DNA from: Deltaproteobacteria bacterium
GTDB lineage: Bacteria; Myxococcota_A; Polyangia; JAAYKL01
DNA length: 64,000 bases
Reading direction: 5' to 3'
Assembly (NCBI GenBank): GCA_030595125.1
Contig: JAUVDV010000020.1
Coordinates: 1 to 64,000 of the forward strand
Position numbers and translations under genes: made by a program. Of the stretch, positions 52,776 to 60,952 are shown in pieces. The notes under the pieces were generated by a model. It did not search any database. It saw nothing but the letters and a program-made list of their open reading frames with translations, and was not told the DNA's origin. Each line of letters starts with the position of its first letter. The stretch's first letter is position 1.

Positions 52776-53608
52776 TGAAAGCAACTTCCGGATGGAGGAA
52801 GATCTTGCTCTGGGCGATCCTCATGCCCGCTGGAATCTACCTGATTGTCTGTGCGGCCATGTGGGCGTTCCAGAGTTCGTTCATCTACTTTCCCTCCCCG
52901 CACATGCAAGGCGATCCCGGCCTCATCGGCCTCGAGTACACAGACGAACACATGACCACCGAGGACGGCGTCGAGCTCCACGGCTGGTTCGTCCCCTCGT
53001 CGGAGAAGCGGCCAGTGGTGCTCTTTTGCCACGGAAACGCGGGAAACATCTCCGGGAGATTGGAGATGATCCGTCTTCTTCACGAGATTGATCTGAACGT
53101 CTTCATCTTCGACTACCGCGGATACGGCAAGAGCGCGGGCGCGCCGAGCGAGGAGGGAACGTACCTGGACGCGGACGCCGCCTGGGAACATCTTGTAAAG
53201 AAACGCGGCTTCTCTCCCGATCGGATCCTGGTGTTCGGCAGATCCCTCGGAAGCGCCGTCGTGTCGCACCTTGCGGCGCGGGAGAGGCCCGGCGCGGTAG
53301 TGCTCATGTCGGCGTTTACATCCATTCCGCAGGAGGGGCAGGAGGTCTATCCCTGGTTGCCGGTGAAGCTGCTCTCGAGGTTCTCCTATCCAACTCTCGA
53401 CAACGTGAAAAAGATCTCATCGCCGATAATGGTGATCCACGGGCGCAACGACGAGATCATCTCCTTTGCCCACGGAGAGAAGATCTTTGCGGCCGCCAAC
53501 GAGCCCAGACGGTTTCTCGAGATCGGCGGCGGGCACAACGACGCCCTGCACCATTCCGGAAACGATATTGAAAAAGCTCTTCGCGAATTTGTGAACGAGT
53601 ACTATTAG
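52775..53608 (+). CDS. Alpha/beta hydrolase, BEM46-like, membrane-anchored
   Basis: A 277-residue protein with an N-terminal membrane helix (ILLWAILMPAGIYLIVCAAMW), then an alpha/beta hydrolase fold. The oxyanion motif is CHGNAGNISGR, the nucleophile is Ser in VFGRSLGSAVV, an acid follows in IHGRNDEII and the histidine in GGGHNDALHH. The substrate is unknown. It starts at GTG 52775, sharing a base with the purB stop, and ends 32 bases before the cyclitol-type operon. Confidence 0.85.
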   Translation: MKATSGWRKILLWAILMPAGIYLIVCAAMWAFQSSFIYFPSPHMQGDPGLIGLEYTDEHMTTEDGVELHGWFVPSSEKRPVVLFCHGNAGNISGRLEMIRLLHEIDLNVFIFDYRGYGKSAGAPSEEGTYLDADAAWEHLVKKRGFSPDRILVFGRSLGSAVVSHLAARERPGAVVLMSAFTSIPQEGQEVYPWLPVKLLSRFSYPTLDNVKKISSPIMVIHGRNDEIISFAHGEKIFAAANEPRRFLEIGGGHNDALHHSGNDIEKALREFVNEYY

Positions 53609-53640
53609 ATCTGTCAATTGTTGATTATGAAGGAAGAAAT

Positions 53641-55515
53641 ATGAAACAGGCTCTTATTCTTGCCGCGGGACGCGGTGCTCGTCTGGACCGCCGCGGAACT
53701 CCAAAACCACTGGTAGAGGTTGGCGGGCATCCCATCATTTTCAGGCAGATTGAACAGCTTCGGGATGTGGGCGTTTCGAAAGTCCACGTGGTTCTTGGAT
53801 ACGAGAAACGTCGAATAAGACGCGCCATCGCCGGGCGCCCGTGGGGCGAAAATATGGAGATCGAGTTCCATGAGAATCTCCAGTGGCAAAAAGGTTCGGG
53901 GTTCTCGGTACTGGCGGCGAGAAAGAGTCTGGATGAGCCGTTCCTGCTTCTGATGGGAGATCACATTTTTGACGACAAGCTGGTCACCACCATGGCGCGG
54001 GCGCAGCTTGCCCACAACGCAATGGTTTCGCTCGTGGACAGGGTTACCGTGGACAATCCTTCGTTCGAGTCCGCCCTGAAGGTAGAGATTGACTCGGGCA
54101 AGATCGTCGATGTGGACTGGAGCCTGGACAAGTGCGACGCGCTTGACGCGGGTTTCTTTGTCGCGACCCCAAAACTGTTTTCCGCTCTGGACCAGGCTCT
54201 CGCGTCCAAGGAGAACGTTGAACTCTACGAGGGACTGAAGGTGTTTGCTCAGGAGGGCAAGCTGGGGTTCGTGGCGATCGAAGACGGGAAGTGGGACGAT
54301 GTGGACACGCCGGTCGATCTCGTGCGTGCCGAAGCAAGAATCCGCCTGGCCCGTAGAAAAGAGGTCGTCAAGCATGAGCGCTCGGGGTCAGGCCCGACCG
54401 AAAAGAGCAAGTCGAAGATCTACAACTACGTTCTGGGAAAACCAGAAACCGTCGAGATGATCGTTTCTCGAGGCGCTGTGGCGTCGCCGTTCAGGGAGAA
54501 TCTCATCCCGGACGCAAATGCTTCATCGCCCATATTCGTGTTTACGGACACGACGGTCGCGAAGCTGTATGCAGAGAAGTTCACCGGCAAATTGAAGGGC
54601 AGCGGATACGACGTGCAGTTGATAACGCTGCCGGTGGGCGAAGAGGCAAAGACCCTCTTGAATTATGTGCACGTGGTCGACCGGGTACTGAGCAGAGGCG
54701 TGGATGAACGATCGGTGTTCATTTCGCTGGGCGGGGGCGTTGTGTGCAACGTGTGCGGTTTCGTGGCCTCGACAATATATAGGGGGCTCGATCTGGTGCA
54801 CGTTCCCACAACTCTGATGGCACAGTGCGACGCGGCTATCAGCCACAAGCAGGCGATCAACGGCCAGCGCGGAAAGAACATGGTTGGCGCATACTACAAC
54901 CCCCGAATGGTTGTTGTGGACGTCGAGACCCTGGTGACGCTGACCGACAGGCAGACACGGGACGGTCTCGCGGAGGTCGTCAAACACGGCCTGGGCCAGG
55001 ACGCGCAGCTGGCGAAAACGCTGACCGAATACAACGGTAGCTTCAGGGACCTGGATTTCCTGGAGCAGGTCATCAAGCGCAACATCGAGCTGAAGTGTGA
55101 GCTGGTAAGGACAGATCCAAAAGAGCTGAGGGATGGGATGGTTCTGCAGTATGGTCACACAATCGGGCATCCCATTGAGCACTTGTCCGGATATTCGCTG
55201 TACCACGGTGAGTCTATTGCGATCGGGATGATGGTCGCCGCGCGGATCTCCAGGATACTCGGGGCGTGCTCCGACGAGTTGGTCTTGGCGCACGAGGATA
55301 TGATCGCCAGGTACGGGCTGCCCACAAAGGTGCCCGCCGACATTCGCACGGACGATATTCTCGAGGCGCTGAAGTTCAACAAGAAGTACCTGGTAGAGGG
55401 GACGCGAATGGCGCTGGTGAGCGACGTGGGTCAACTGTGGAGCGTGGATGGAGATTATGCCATCCCGGTTGCGGACCAGGTGTTGATCGAGGCAATAGAG
55501 GCAACGCGAATCTGA
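53641..55515 (+). CDS. Nucleotidyltransferase fused to dehydroquinate-synthase-like cyclase
   Basis: A 624-residue fusion. Residues 1-~240 are a sugar-phosphate-type nucleotidyltransferase (LILAAGRGARLDRRGTPKPL, MGDHIF, WDDVDTPVDL), similar in layout to inositol-phosphate cytidylyltransferases. After the HERSGSGPTEKS linker, residues ~258-624 are a dehydroquinate-synthase-superfamily cyclase: NAD loop LGGGVVCNVCGF, and metal ligands in GLAEVVKHG, YGHTIGHPIE and YHGESIAIG. DAAISHKQAING replaces the AroB VGGKTGIN motif, so this is not AroB but nearer sugar-phosphate cyclases such as deoxy-scyllo-inosose synthase. Expected product: a cyclitol ketone. The fusion implies NDP-cyclitol formation. 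Confidence 0.82.
   Translation: MKQALILAAGRGARLDRRGTPKPLVEVGGHPIIFRQIEQLRDVGVSKVHVVLGYEKRRIRRAIAGRPWGENMEIEFHENLQWQKGSGFSVLAARKSLDEPFLLLMGDHIFDDKLVTTMARAQLAHNAMVSLVDRVTVDNPSFESALKVEIDSGKIVDVDWSLDKCDALDAGFFVATPKLFSALDQALASKENVELYEGLKVFAQEGKLGFVAIEDGKWDDVDTPVDLVRAEARIRLARRKEVVKHERSGSGPTEKSKSKIYNYVLGKPETVEMIVSRGAVASPFRENLIPDANASSPIFVFTDTTVAKLYAEKFTGKLKGSGYDVQLITLPVGEEAKTLLNYVHVVDRVLSRGVDERSVFISLGGGVVCNVCGFVASTIYRGLDLVHVPTTLMAQCDAAISHKQAINGQRGKNMVGAYYNPRMVVVDVETLVTLTDRQTRDGLAEVVKHGLGQDAQLAKTLTEYNGSFRDLDFLEQVIKRNIELKCELVRTDPKELRDGMVLQYGHTIGHPIEHLSGYSLYHGESIAIGMMVAARISRILGACSDELVLAHEDMIARYGLPTKVPADIRTDDILEALKFNKKYLVEGTRMALVSDVGQLWSVDGDYAIPVADQVLIEAIEATRI
54384..54399. repeat. REP-like palindrome relic inside the fusion linker
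   Basis: GGGGTCAGGCCCGACC matches 15 of 16 bases of the palindrome at 22641-22658, in the short linker between the two enzyme domains. Its codons give Ser-Gly-Ser-Gly-Pro-Thr. Confidence 0.6.
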
Positions 55516-55523
55516 AGGACAAT

Positions 55524-56282
55524 ATGATGGAAGAAAAAGCTGCAGTGGTAACGGGAGCAGGCACGGGGATAGGCCGCGAGGTGGTGTTGAAACTCATCGG
55601 CCGCGGGATGAAGGTCTTTGCGGTGGGAATAGACCTGGAGCCGTTACGCGAACTCGCAAAAGAGTGTGAAGAGAAAGGCGCCACGGTTGTGCCGGTTTGT
55701 GTCGATGTGGCCGACGGCGCTGCGCTCAAAAAGGCGCTTTCAAACACGGGGCCGGTCTCGGTGGTTGTCGCCAACGCGGGTATCTGCAAACAGGCCGCAC
55801 TGGACGACCCGAACGCCGATCAGGTGTGGGCAGAGGTGATGTCCGTCAACGTGGACGGCGTCTGGAACACCTTCAGAGCGCTTTACGGGTCAATAGAAGA
55901 AAACGGTCGCGCGGTTGTCGTTTCTTCGGGACTTGGAAAGCTCGGCAGGGGCGGATACGGAGCCTACACCGCCTCCAAACATGCGGTGCTCGGCCTGGTC
56001 AAATGCTTCTCAAAGGAACTGGCGCCCCGAAAGATAACCGTAAACGCGGTTTGCCCCGGTTGGGTGGACACGCAGATGTCCAGGGGGGATATCGTCAGGA
56101 CGGCACAAGAACTGGGCTCAACCCCCGAGCAGGTCAGGCAGGACGCGCTCGCGGGAATACCCCTTGAAAGATTTGTACAGCCGCAAGAAGTCGCCGCTCT
56201 CATCGAGTGGCTCGCCAGTGACAATGCGTCGGCAATTACCGGACAGGCGTACAATATCTCCTGTGGTGAGTTCTTTGCATGA
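55524..56282 (+). CDS. Short-chain dehydrogenase/reductase in the cyclitol operon
   Basis: A 252-residue SDR: nucleotide motif VVTGAGTGIGREV, NAG motif VVANAGIC, and catalytic YTASKHAV with Ser in VVVSSGLGKLG. The following C-terminal segment VNAVCPGWVDTQM is typical. Likely reduces or oxidises the cyclase product. AAGGA lies upstream; ATG 55524 or 55527 both possible. It is 8 bases after the fusion gene and overlaps the kinase gene by 4 bases (ATGA). Confidence 0.88.
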   Translation: MMEEKAAVVTGAGTGIGREVVLKLIGRGMKVFAVGIDLEPLRELAKECEEKGATVVPVCVDVADGAALKKALSNTGPVSVVVANAGICKQAALDDPNADQVWAEVMSVNVDGVWNTFRALYGSIEENGRAVVVSSGLGKLGRGGYGAYTASKHAVLGLVKCFSKELAPRKITVNAVCPGWVDTQMSRGDIVRTAQELGSTPEQVRQDALAGIPLERFVQPQEVAALIEWLASDNASAITGQAYNISCGEFFA

Positions 56283-57175
56283 ACGCTCGCTTAAAAGCTG
56301 ATCTCTCCAGATTGACCGCAGTAACCGTCGGACAGGTGACCCACGATCGTTACGGGGACAGGATAGTTCCCGGCGGGTGTGCGTTCTTTGGCGCCAGAAC
56401 ATTTCGGGGGTTGGGCGCTGTGAGCAGGCTGCTGACGACCGTCGGTGAAGACTTCAATTGTGAGAGCGGACTTGTCGGGCTCGATGTGAGGCGAGAGGTG
56501 AGCCCGGAGACAACGGTTTTTTCAAACCTCTATCCTCCCGGTGAGCCCAGGCTGCAGCTGGTTGAGTCCCGGTCGCAGAGAATTACGGAGAGCATGTATC
56601 CCGATGAATGGAAAAGGCCGGATCTGCTCTTCATCGCTCCGGTCATGGGGGAGATGGACGCAATTCCATGGGCTTCGATCGCGCGGGCCGGTTATACAAC
56701 CGTCGGGCTTCAGGGGTTCATGAAGAAAGCGTCAGATGAGAGGAGGGATGGAAAGGCGGTTGTAGTCGCCCTGGACCATCCACTCGGTCTTGAGCTGTTA
56801 GAAGGTGTCGATGCGGTCTTTCTCAGCAAAGAGGACATTGAGCTGTTTGGAAGTGCCGATTTGTTGGAACAACTTCGATCCCGCGTGGGGGTTGTCGTCG
56901 TGACGCTGGGTGAGGCCGGCTGCGCGGTATACGAGGGCGAGAAAGAACGTCATCTCGGAGTTTACACCACGGACGCGGCGGATCCCACCGGCGCGGGAGA
57001 CACCTTCGCGGCGGCGACGTCCCTCGCTCTTGCGGCCCGCTGGGATGTCATCGATGCCGCCAGGCTGGGCGCGGGTGCGGCTTCGGTTGTCGTAGAGGCG
57101 GATGGCGGAGAAACCCTGGACAGAGTCGGGGAGGGACTGGACCGAATGGACGCGATCTCCATGGTCGATCCCTGA
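56279..57175 (+). CDS. PfkB-family carbohydrate (cyclitol?) kinase
   Basis: A 298-residue PfkB/ribokinase-fold kinase. The anion-hole and catalytic motif is DPTGAGDTFAAA; GGCAFFGARTFRGLG matches the substrate-side glycine segment. PfkB members phosphorylate sugars, nucleosides and inositols. In this operon it would phosphorylate the cyclitol for the nucleotidyltransferase half of the first gene. Convergent with the aminotransferase gene 11 bases away. Confidence 0.85.
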   Translation: MNARLKADLSRLTAVTVGQVTHDRYGDRIVPGGCAFFGARTFRGLGAVSRLLTTVGEDFNCESGLVGLDVRREVSPETTVFSNLYPPGEPRLQLVESRSQRITESMYPDEWKRPDLLFIAPVMGEMDAIPWASIARAGYTTVGLQGFMKKASDERRDGKAVVVALDHPLGLELLEGVDAVFLSKEDIELFGSADLLEQLRSRVGVVVVTLGEAGCAVYEGEKERHLGVYTTDAADPTGAGDTFAAATSLALAARWDVIDAARLGAGAASVVVEADGGETLDRVGEGLDRMDAISMVDP

Positions 57176-57185
57176 GAGTTTCAGG

Positions 57186-58385
57186 CTAGCACAAGACCTT
57201 GCGGATGCGCTCGATGGCCCAGTCGAGGTCTTCCTCGGAGATAATCAGCGGCGGGGCGAAGCGGATGACCGACTCGTGGGTCTCCTTGCAGAGTATGCCC
57301 TCTTCCTTGAGTCGCTCGCAGAAGGGGCGCGCGGGGCCGGCCTCGTCCGTGAGATCCACGCCGATGAACAGGCCGCTTCCCCGGATCTCTTTCACGTGAG
57401 GGGAGTTCATTTCCACGATCTGCTGCTTGAAATACGCGCCGAGCTCGGCGGAGCGTTCGGTGAGTTTTTCGTCCAGTATGACGGCGATTGCGGCCCGTGC
57501 CACCGCGCAGGCCAGGGGCGATCCTCCGAAGGTGGAGCCGTGCTCGCCGGGGTTGAACACGCCGAGCACTTCTTTTTTTGATGCGACCGCGGACACCGGC
57601 AACACGCCGCCGGAGAGCGCCTTGCCCATAATGATCGCGTCCGGGATCACGCCCTCGTGATCTACGCAGAACATCTTGCCCGTACGTCCGAAGCCGGTCT
57701 GGATCTCATCGACCAGGAGCAGAACGTTGTTCCTTGTACAGATCTCGCGACACTTCTTGAGATAGCCCGCAGGAGGTATTACCACGCCGGCCTCGCCCTG
57801 GATGGGCTCCACGAGGAACGCGCAGGTGGAGGGGGTGATGGCCTTTTCCAGAGCGTCGGCGTCCCCGTACGGGATGATCTTGAAGCCAGGAGTGAGCGGG
57901 CCGAAGTCCTTCTTGTAGGATTCCTCGGACGAGAAGCTGATGACGGTAGTGGTGCGGCCGTGGAAGTTTCCCTCGCACACGATTATCTCGGCGGTGTCCG
58001 GCGCGATTCCCTTGACCGTATGACCCCACTTTCGAGCGGCCTTGACCGAAGTCTCCACGGCCTCCGCGCCTGTGTTCATGGGCAGTACCATGTCCATACC
58101 CGTGAGCTTTGCGATATCTCTGTACAGTTCGCCGAGCTGGTCGTTGTGGAACGCGCGGCTTGTGAGCGTGACGCGATCGGCCTGTTCCTTGAGAGCGCCG
58201 ATGATGCGCGGGTGGCGGTGACCCTGGTTGAGTGCGGAGTACGCGCTGAGCATATCCATGTAGCGATTGCCTTCCGGGTCTTCTACCCAGCAACCTTCTG
58301 CCTTCGAGATGACGATGGGCAGGGGATGGTAGTTGCGGGCGCCGTACTTCTCGGTGACTTCAATTACTTCTTTGCTGGTAGTCAT
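57186..58385 (-). CDS. rocD: Ornithine-oxo-acid aminotransferase
   Basis: A 399-residue class III PLP aminotransferase resembling ornithine aminotransferase: [22 protein letters not shown] near the start, the PLP lysine in [28 protein letters not shown], and [15 protein letters not shown]. It converts ornithine to glutamate semialdehyde. GGAGG precedes the start. Its strand and family argue against a part in the cyclitol operon. Confidence 0.88.
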   Translation of the reverse strand: MTTSKEVIEVTEKYGARNYHPLPIVISKAEGCWVEDPEGNRYMDMLSAYSALNQGHRHPRIIGALKEQADRVTLTSRAFHNDQLGELYRDIAKLTGMDMVLPMNTGAEAVETSVKAARKWGHTVKGIAPDTAEIIVCEGNFHGRTTTVISFSSEESYKKDFGPLTPGFKIIPYGDADALEKAITPSTCAFLVEPIQGEAGVVIPPAGYLKKCREICTRNNVLLLVDEIQTGFGRTGKMFCVDHEGVIPDAIIMGKALSGGVLPVSAVASKKEVLGVFNPGEHGSTFGGSPLACAVARAAIAVILDEKLTERSAELGAYFKQQIVEMNSPHVKEIRGSGLFIGVDLTDEAGPARPFCERLKEEGILCKETHESVIRFAPPLIISEEDLDWAIERIRKVLC

Positions 58386-58476
58386 GTGAACCTCCGTTGA
58401 CCTGCTTGTGGAACAGGTGCGACATGTCGACTTCGGGTCGATAGTATGGGCCCTGGGGATTTGTCAACCCCATCCC

Positions 58477-58504
58477 TTGACCGGCTCGGACCCGTGCTTA
58501 TGTT
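58477..58504 (+). promoter_or_regulatory. Likely sigma-70 promoter of rpoH
   Basis: TTGACC (58477-58482) and TATGTT (58499-58504), 16 bases apart, end 21 bases before the rpoH start in the divergent rocD-rpoH gap. Confidence 0.4.
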
Positions 58505-58525
58505 GTTTAATGGAGGAAGCAACGC

Positions 58526-59377
58526 ATGGCGAAACAAATGCAGGCACTGGCGGTAGTCAGCGATCTGGACCGATACATGGCCCAGATAAGCAAATACCCG
58601 GTGCTCTCCCGTGCACAGGAAACGGATCTGGCCCTGCGGTGGAGGGACACGGGCGACGTTGAGGCCGCCCACGCGCTGGTCACGGCCAACCTCCGTTTTG
58701 TGGTCAAGATTGCAAACGAATATCGAGGCTACGGCGCGCGGATCCTCGACCTTGTCCAGGAGGGAAGCGTCGGCCTCATGATGGCCGTCAAGAAGTTCGA
58801 CCCGGACAAGGGCTATCGATTGATCACGTATGCCGTTTTCTGGATTCGATCATACATACATTCGTTTCTAATGAGCACCGCAAGAATGATCAAGATCGGG
58901 ACCACCCGGGCCCACAGGAAGCTCTTCTTCAAGCTGCGATCCCTCAAGGGCAAGCTCTCTGCAAAGGGCATGACCGGCCGGGATCAGCAGCTCGATATCG
59001 CCAGCGAACAGCTCGAGGTGAACAGAGACGAGGTGGAGGAGATGGACCGGCACCTTGCCGGACGAGACGCATCCCTCGATATGCCCGTGGCCCAGACCGG
59101 TACTTCCCTCATCGATCTGATGCCGGCGGACCAGGAAAACCAGGAGGACATGTTCGCCCGCCTGGAAGTGGAAGCCCATCGCAGCGCAATGATCGAGTCG
59201 GCACTCGGAGATCTCAACGAGCGGGAGCGAGACATCGTGCGCAAGCGCCACCTCACGGATGATCCCGTACAATTGAAAGATATAGGCGCGCAGATGGGGA
59301 TCACCAAGCAACGGGTGGCGCAGATAGAGCACCGGGCTTTAAAGAAACTGAAAGAAGCTCTCAAAGACGCCGCCTGA
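58526..59377 (+). CDS. rpoH: RNA polymerase sigma factor RpoH (sigma-32)
   Basis: A 283-residue group 3 sigma factor, close to E. coli RpoH in length. Region 2 is VTANLRFVVKIANEYRGYG...DLVQEGSVGLMMAVKKFDPDKGYRL with WIRSYIHSFL; region 4 ends in GITKQRVAQIEHRALKKL. HRKLFFKLRSLKG matches the RpoH box, which separates it from RpoD/RpoS. Directs heat-shock transcription. GGAGG precedes the start. No CIRCE or anti-sigma gene is adjacent. Confidence 0.92.
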   Translation: MAKQMQALAVVSDLDRYMAQISKYPVLSRAQETDLALRWRDTGDVEAAHALVTANLRFVVKIANEYRGYGARILDLVQEGSVGLMMAVKKFDPDKGYRLITYAVFWIRSYIHSFLMSTARMIKIGTTRAHRKLFFKLRSLKGKLSAKGMTGRDQQLDIASEQLEVNRDEVEEMDRHLAGRDASLDMPVAQTGTSLIDLMPADQENQEDMFARLEVEAHRSAMIESALGDLNERERDIVRKRHLTDDPVQLKDIGAQMGITKQRVAQIEHRALKKLKEALKDAA

Positions 59378-59456
59378 TCCGCTTTCTCATCTTTCCCTCA
59401 CATTGTGCACGATGTAATATTTCGCAAACAAAGTGGATTTTCGAAAGGACCGTGCA

Positions 59457-60230
59457 TTGCCCCAAAAGGATGAAAAACGTTCCCGGTACGTGCAGGAGAC
59501 TGCGGCCTTGCGAATCGAGGGCGACAGCGCATTGGAAGTGGAGATCCCGATTATCCGTGAGGCGACGGTTGAGCTACGCCTCAACGGCGAGCATTTCGCG
59601 GACGCCCGGTGCATGCCGTCTGATCTGGACAGGATGGCGGTGGGATACCTGGTGTCCGAGGGGATCCTCCGTCAGGCGGCGGAGCTCACATCGGTTCGTG
59701 TGGATGATGAAAAGGCTATTGTGGATGTGACCGCAAACGTGCCGGAGGATCGCCTGCGCGGGGCGCAGGACCACATGAAGCCGGCCGGTCCGGAGATGAC
59801 CATGGACGCGCAAAGAGTGATGGCTCTTGGTCATGAGTTCGACAACCGGCCCGGCCTGTACAAGGAAACCCGCTGCGTCCACTCTGCGGCCCTCAGCGAC
59901 GGGGAGCAAATTCTGTACTTCTACGAAGACCTCGGTCGTCACAACGCTGTGGACAAGACAGTGGGCGCGGCTTTCATGGACGGTTGCAACCTGGGTGAGA
60001 TGCTGCTTCTGTGCACCGGGCGGTTCCCGTTCGACATGGTCGCAAAGGTCGCACAGGCCGGATTTCCAATTGTCATCTCACCGGCCGCAGCTACTGCTGA
60101 GGGGATCCTCCTGGCCGAAAAGTTTCACATTACTCTGTGCGGACGGGTGCGCAAAAACAGCATGAACGTTTACTCTGCAAAATGGCGCATCAGCGCGACC
60201 AGTCGTCCTCCGTCCACGGAAAGGGTCTGA
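59457..60230 (+). CDS. fdhD: Formate dehydrogenase accessory sulfurtransferase FdhD
   Basis: A 257-residue FdhD, which passes sulfur from IscS to the molybdenum cofactor. Motifs seen are RMAVGYLVSEGIL, ETRCVHSAAL, YEDLGRHNAVDKTVG, TGRFPFDMVAKVAQAGFPIV and NSMNVYS. The CxxC pair found in E. coli FdhD is not present; one cysteine (ETRC) remains. TTG 59457 has AAAGGA 8 bases upstream; GTG 59433 is an alternative. Its 3' end overlaps the convergent SDR gene by 61 bases. No formate dehydrogenase is in view. Confidence 0.85.
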   Translation: MPQKDEKRSRYVQETAALRIEGDSALEVEIPIIREATVELRLNGEHFADARCMPSDLDRMAVGYLVSEGILRQAAELTSVRVDDEKAIVDVTANVPEDRLRGAQDHMKPAGPEMTMDAQRVMALGHEFDNRPGLYKETRCVHSAALSDGEQILYFYEDLGRHNAVDKTVGAAFMDGCNLGEMLLLCTGRFPFDMVAKVAQAGFPIVISPAAATAEGILLAEKFHITLCGRVRKNSMNVYSAKWRISATSRPPSTERV

Positions 60231-60934
60231 CCCGTTACGAACGGTGCGGTCGCCAGGTACGCCACCGCCCCCGCGATGTCCTGTGGCGTGCCCTCTCGTC
60301 CCATGGGAATCCCATCGATCACCTCACGCCTCTTTTTGGGCGAGTACCACTCGGGAAAGAGCACGGCTCCGGGGCATACGGCATTCACCCTCACGCCCCG
60401 GTTTGCGAGCTCCAGGGCCTTGTGTAAGGTGAGCGCCAGGAGGGCCTTCTTTGTAAGCGAATAGGCCTTGAACCTTTGAAACTCCACGATGCCGGCCAGA
60501 TCGGCGATGTTCACAATGGAGCCGCCTGTCTCGATCAGATAGGGAGTCACGAGTTCCACCAACCTGGTCGGCACGTCCATGTTGAGGACTTTCATCATCG
60601 CAAGATCTGTCATCTCGCCGTCGTCGGCCACAAAGATGGCCGCGTTGTTGACCAGGAGATCGATGCGCCCGGTGGTCGCGATCACCTTTTCGACGAGCTT
60701 GCCCGTGGCGCCGGGTCTTGTGAGATCGAAGCAAAACGAGTCGGCTTTCAGACCGTGGTCGGCCAGCTTTCCGACGAGATCGTCCGCCGCCTGCCGCGAG
60801 CCGTTGTAGTGGATAGCCACACGAAAGGAATCCACTGCCAGACGCTCGCAGATCGAACGCCCGACCCGCACGGCTCCGCCCGTGACGAGAGCGACGGGCA
60901 GATCCATTGGGGTTTTGGCGACTACGGGATCCAT
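60170..60934 (-). CDS. Pteridine-reductase-like short-chain dehydrogenase
   Basis: A 254-residue SDR: VTGGAVRVGRSICERL (the TGxxxRxG form typical of FolM/PTR1), VNNAAIF, and YSLTKKALL with a preceding Ser segment, then VNAVCPGAVLFP. May reduce dihydropteridines or a related ketone. ATG 60934 has AAAGG before it; ATG 60907 is also possible. Extended in-frame sequence to 61309 is shadow. Its stop lies within fdhD on the opposite strand. Confidence 0.82.
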   Translation of the reverse strand: MDPVVAKTPMDLPVALVTGGAVRVGRSICERLAVDSFRVAIHYNGSRQAADDLVGKLADHGLKADSFCFDLTRPGATGKLVEKVIATTGRIDLLVNNAAIFVADDGEMTDLAMMKVLNMDVPTRLVELVTPYLIETGGSIVNIADLAGIVEFQRFKAYSLTKKALLALTLHKALELANRGVRVNAVCPGAVLFPEWYSPKKRREVIDGIPMGREGTPQDIAGAVAYLATAPFVTGQTLSVDGGRLVALMRHFAE

Positions 60935-60952
60935 GATACCTTTATGGAATAG

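Noticed and set aside
57186-58385. Aminotransferase as part of the cyclitol operon
   Set aside because: It is on the opposite strand and matches ornithine aminotransferase closely, not the DegT-type used for aminocyclitols.
60222-60232. GGGTCTGACCC mini-palindrome resembling the REP-like element
   Set aside because: Only 11 bases, within two overlapping genes, and lacks the central AGGCC; likely chance.
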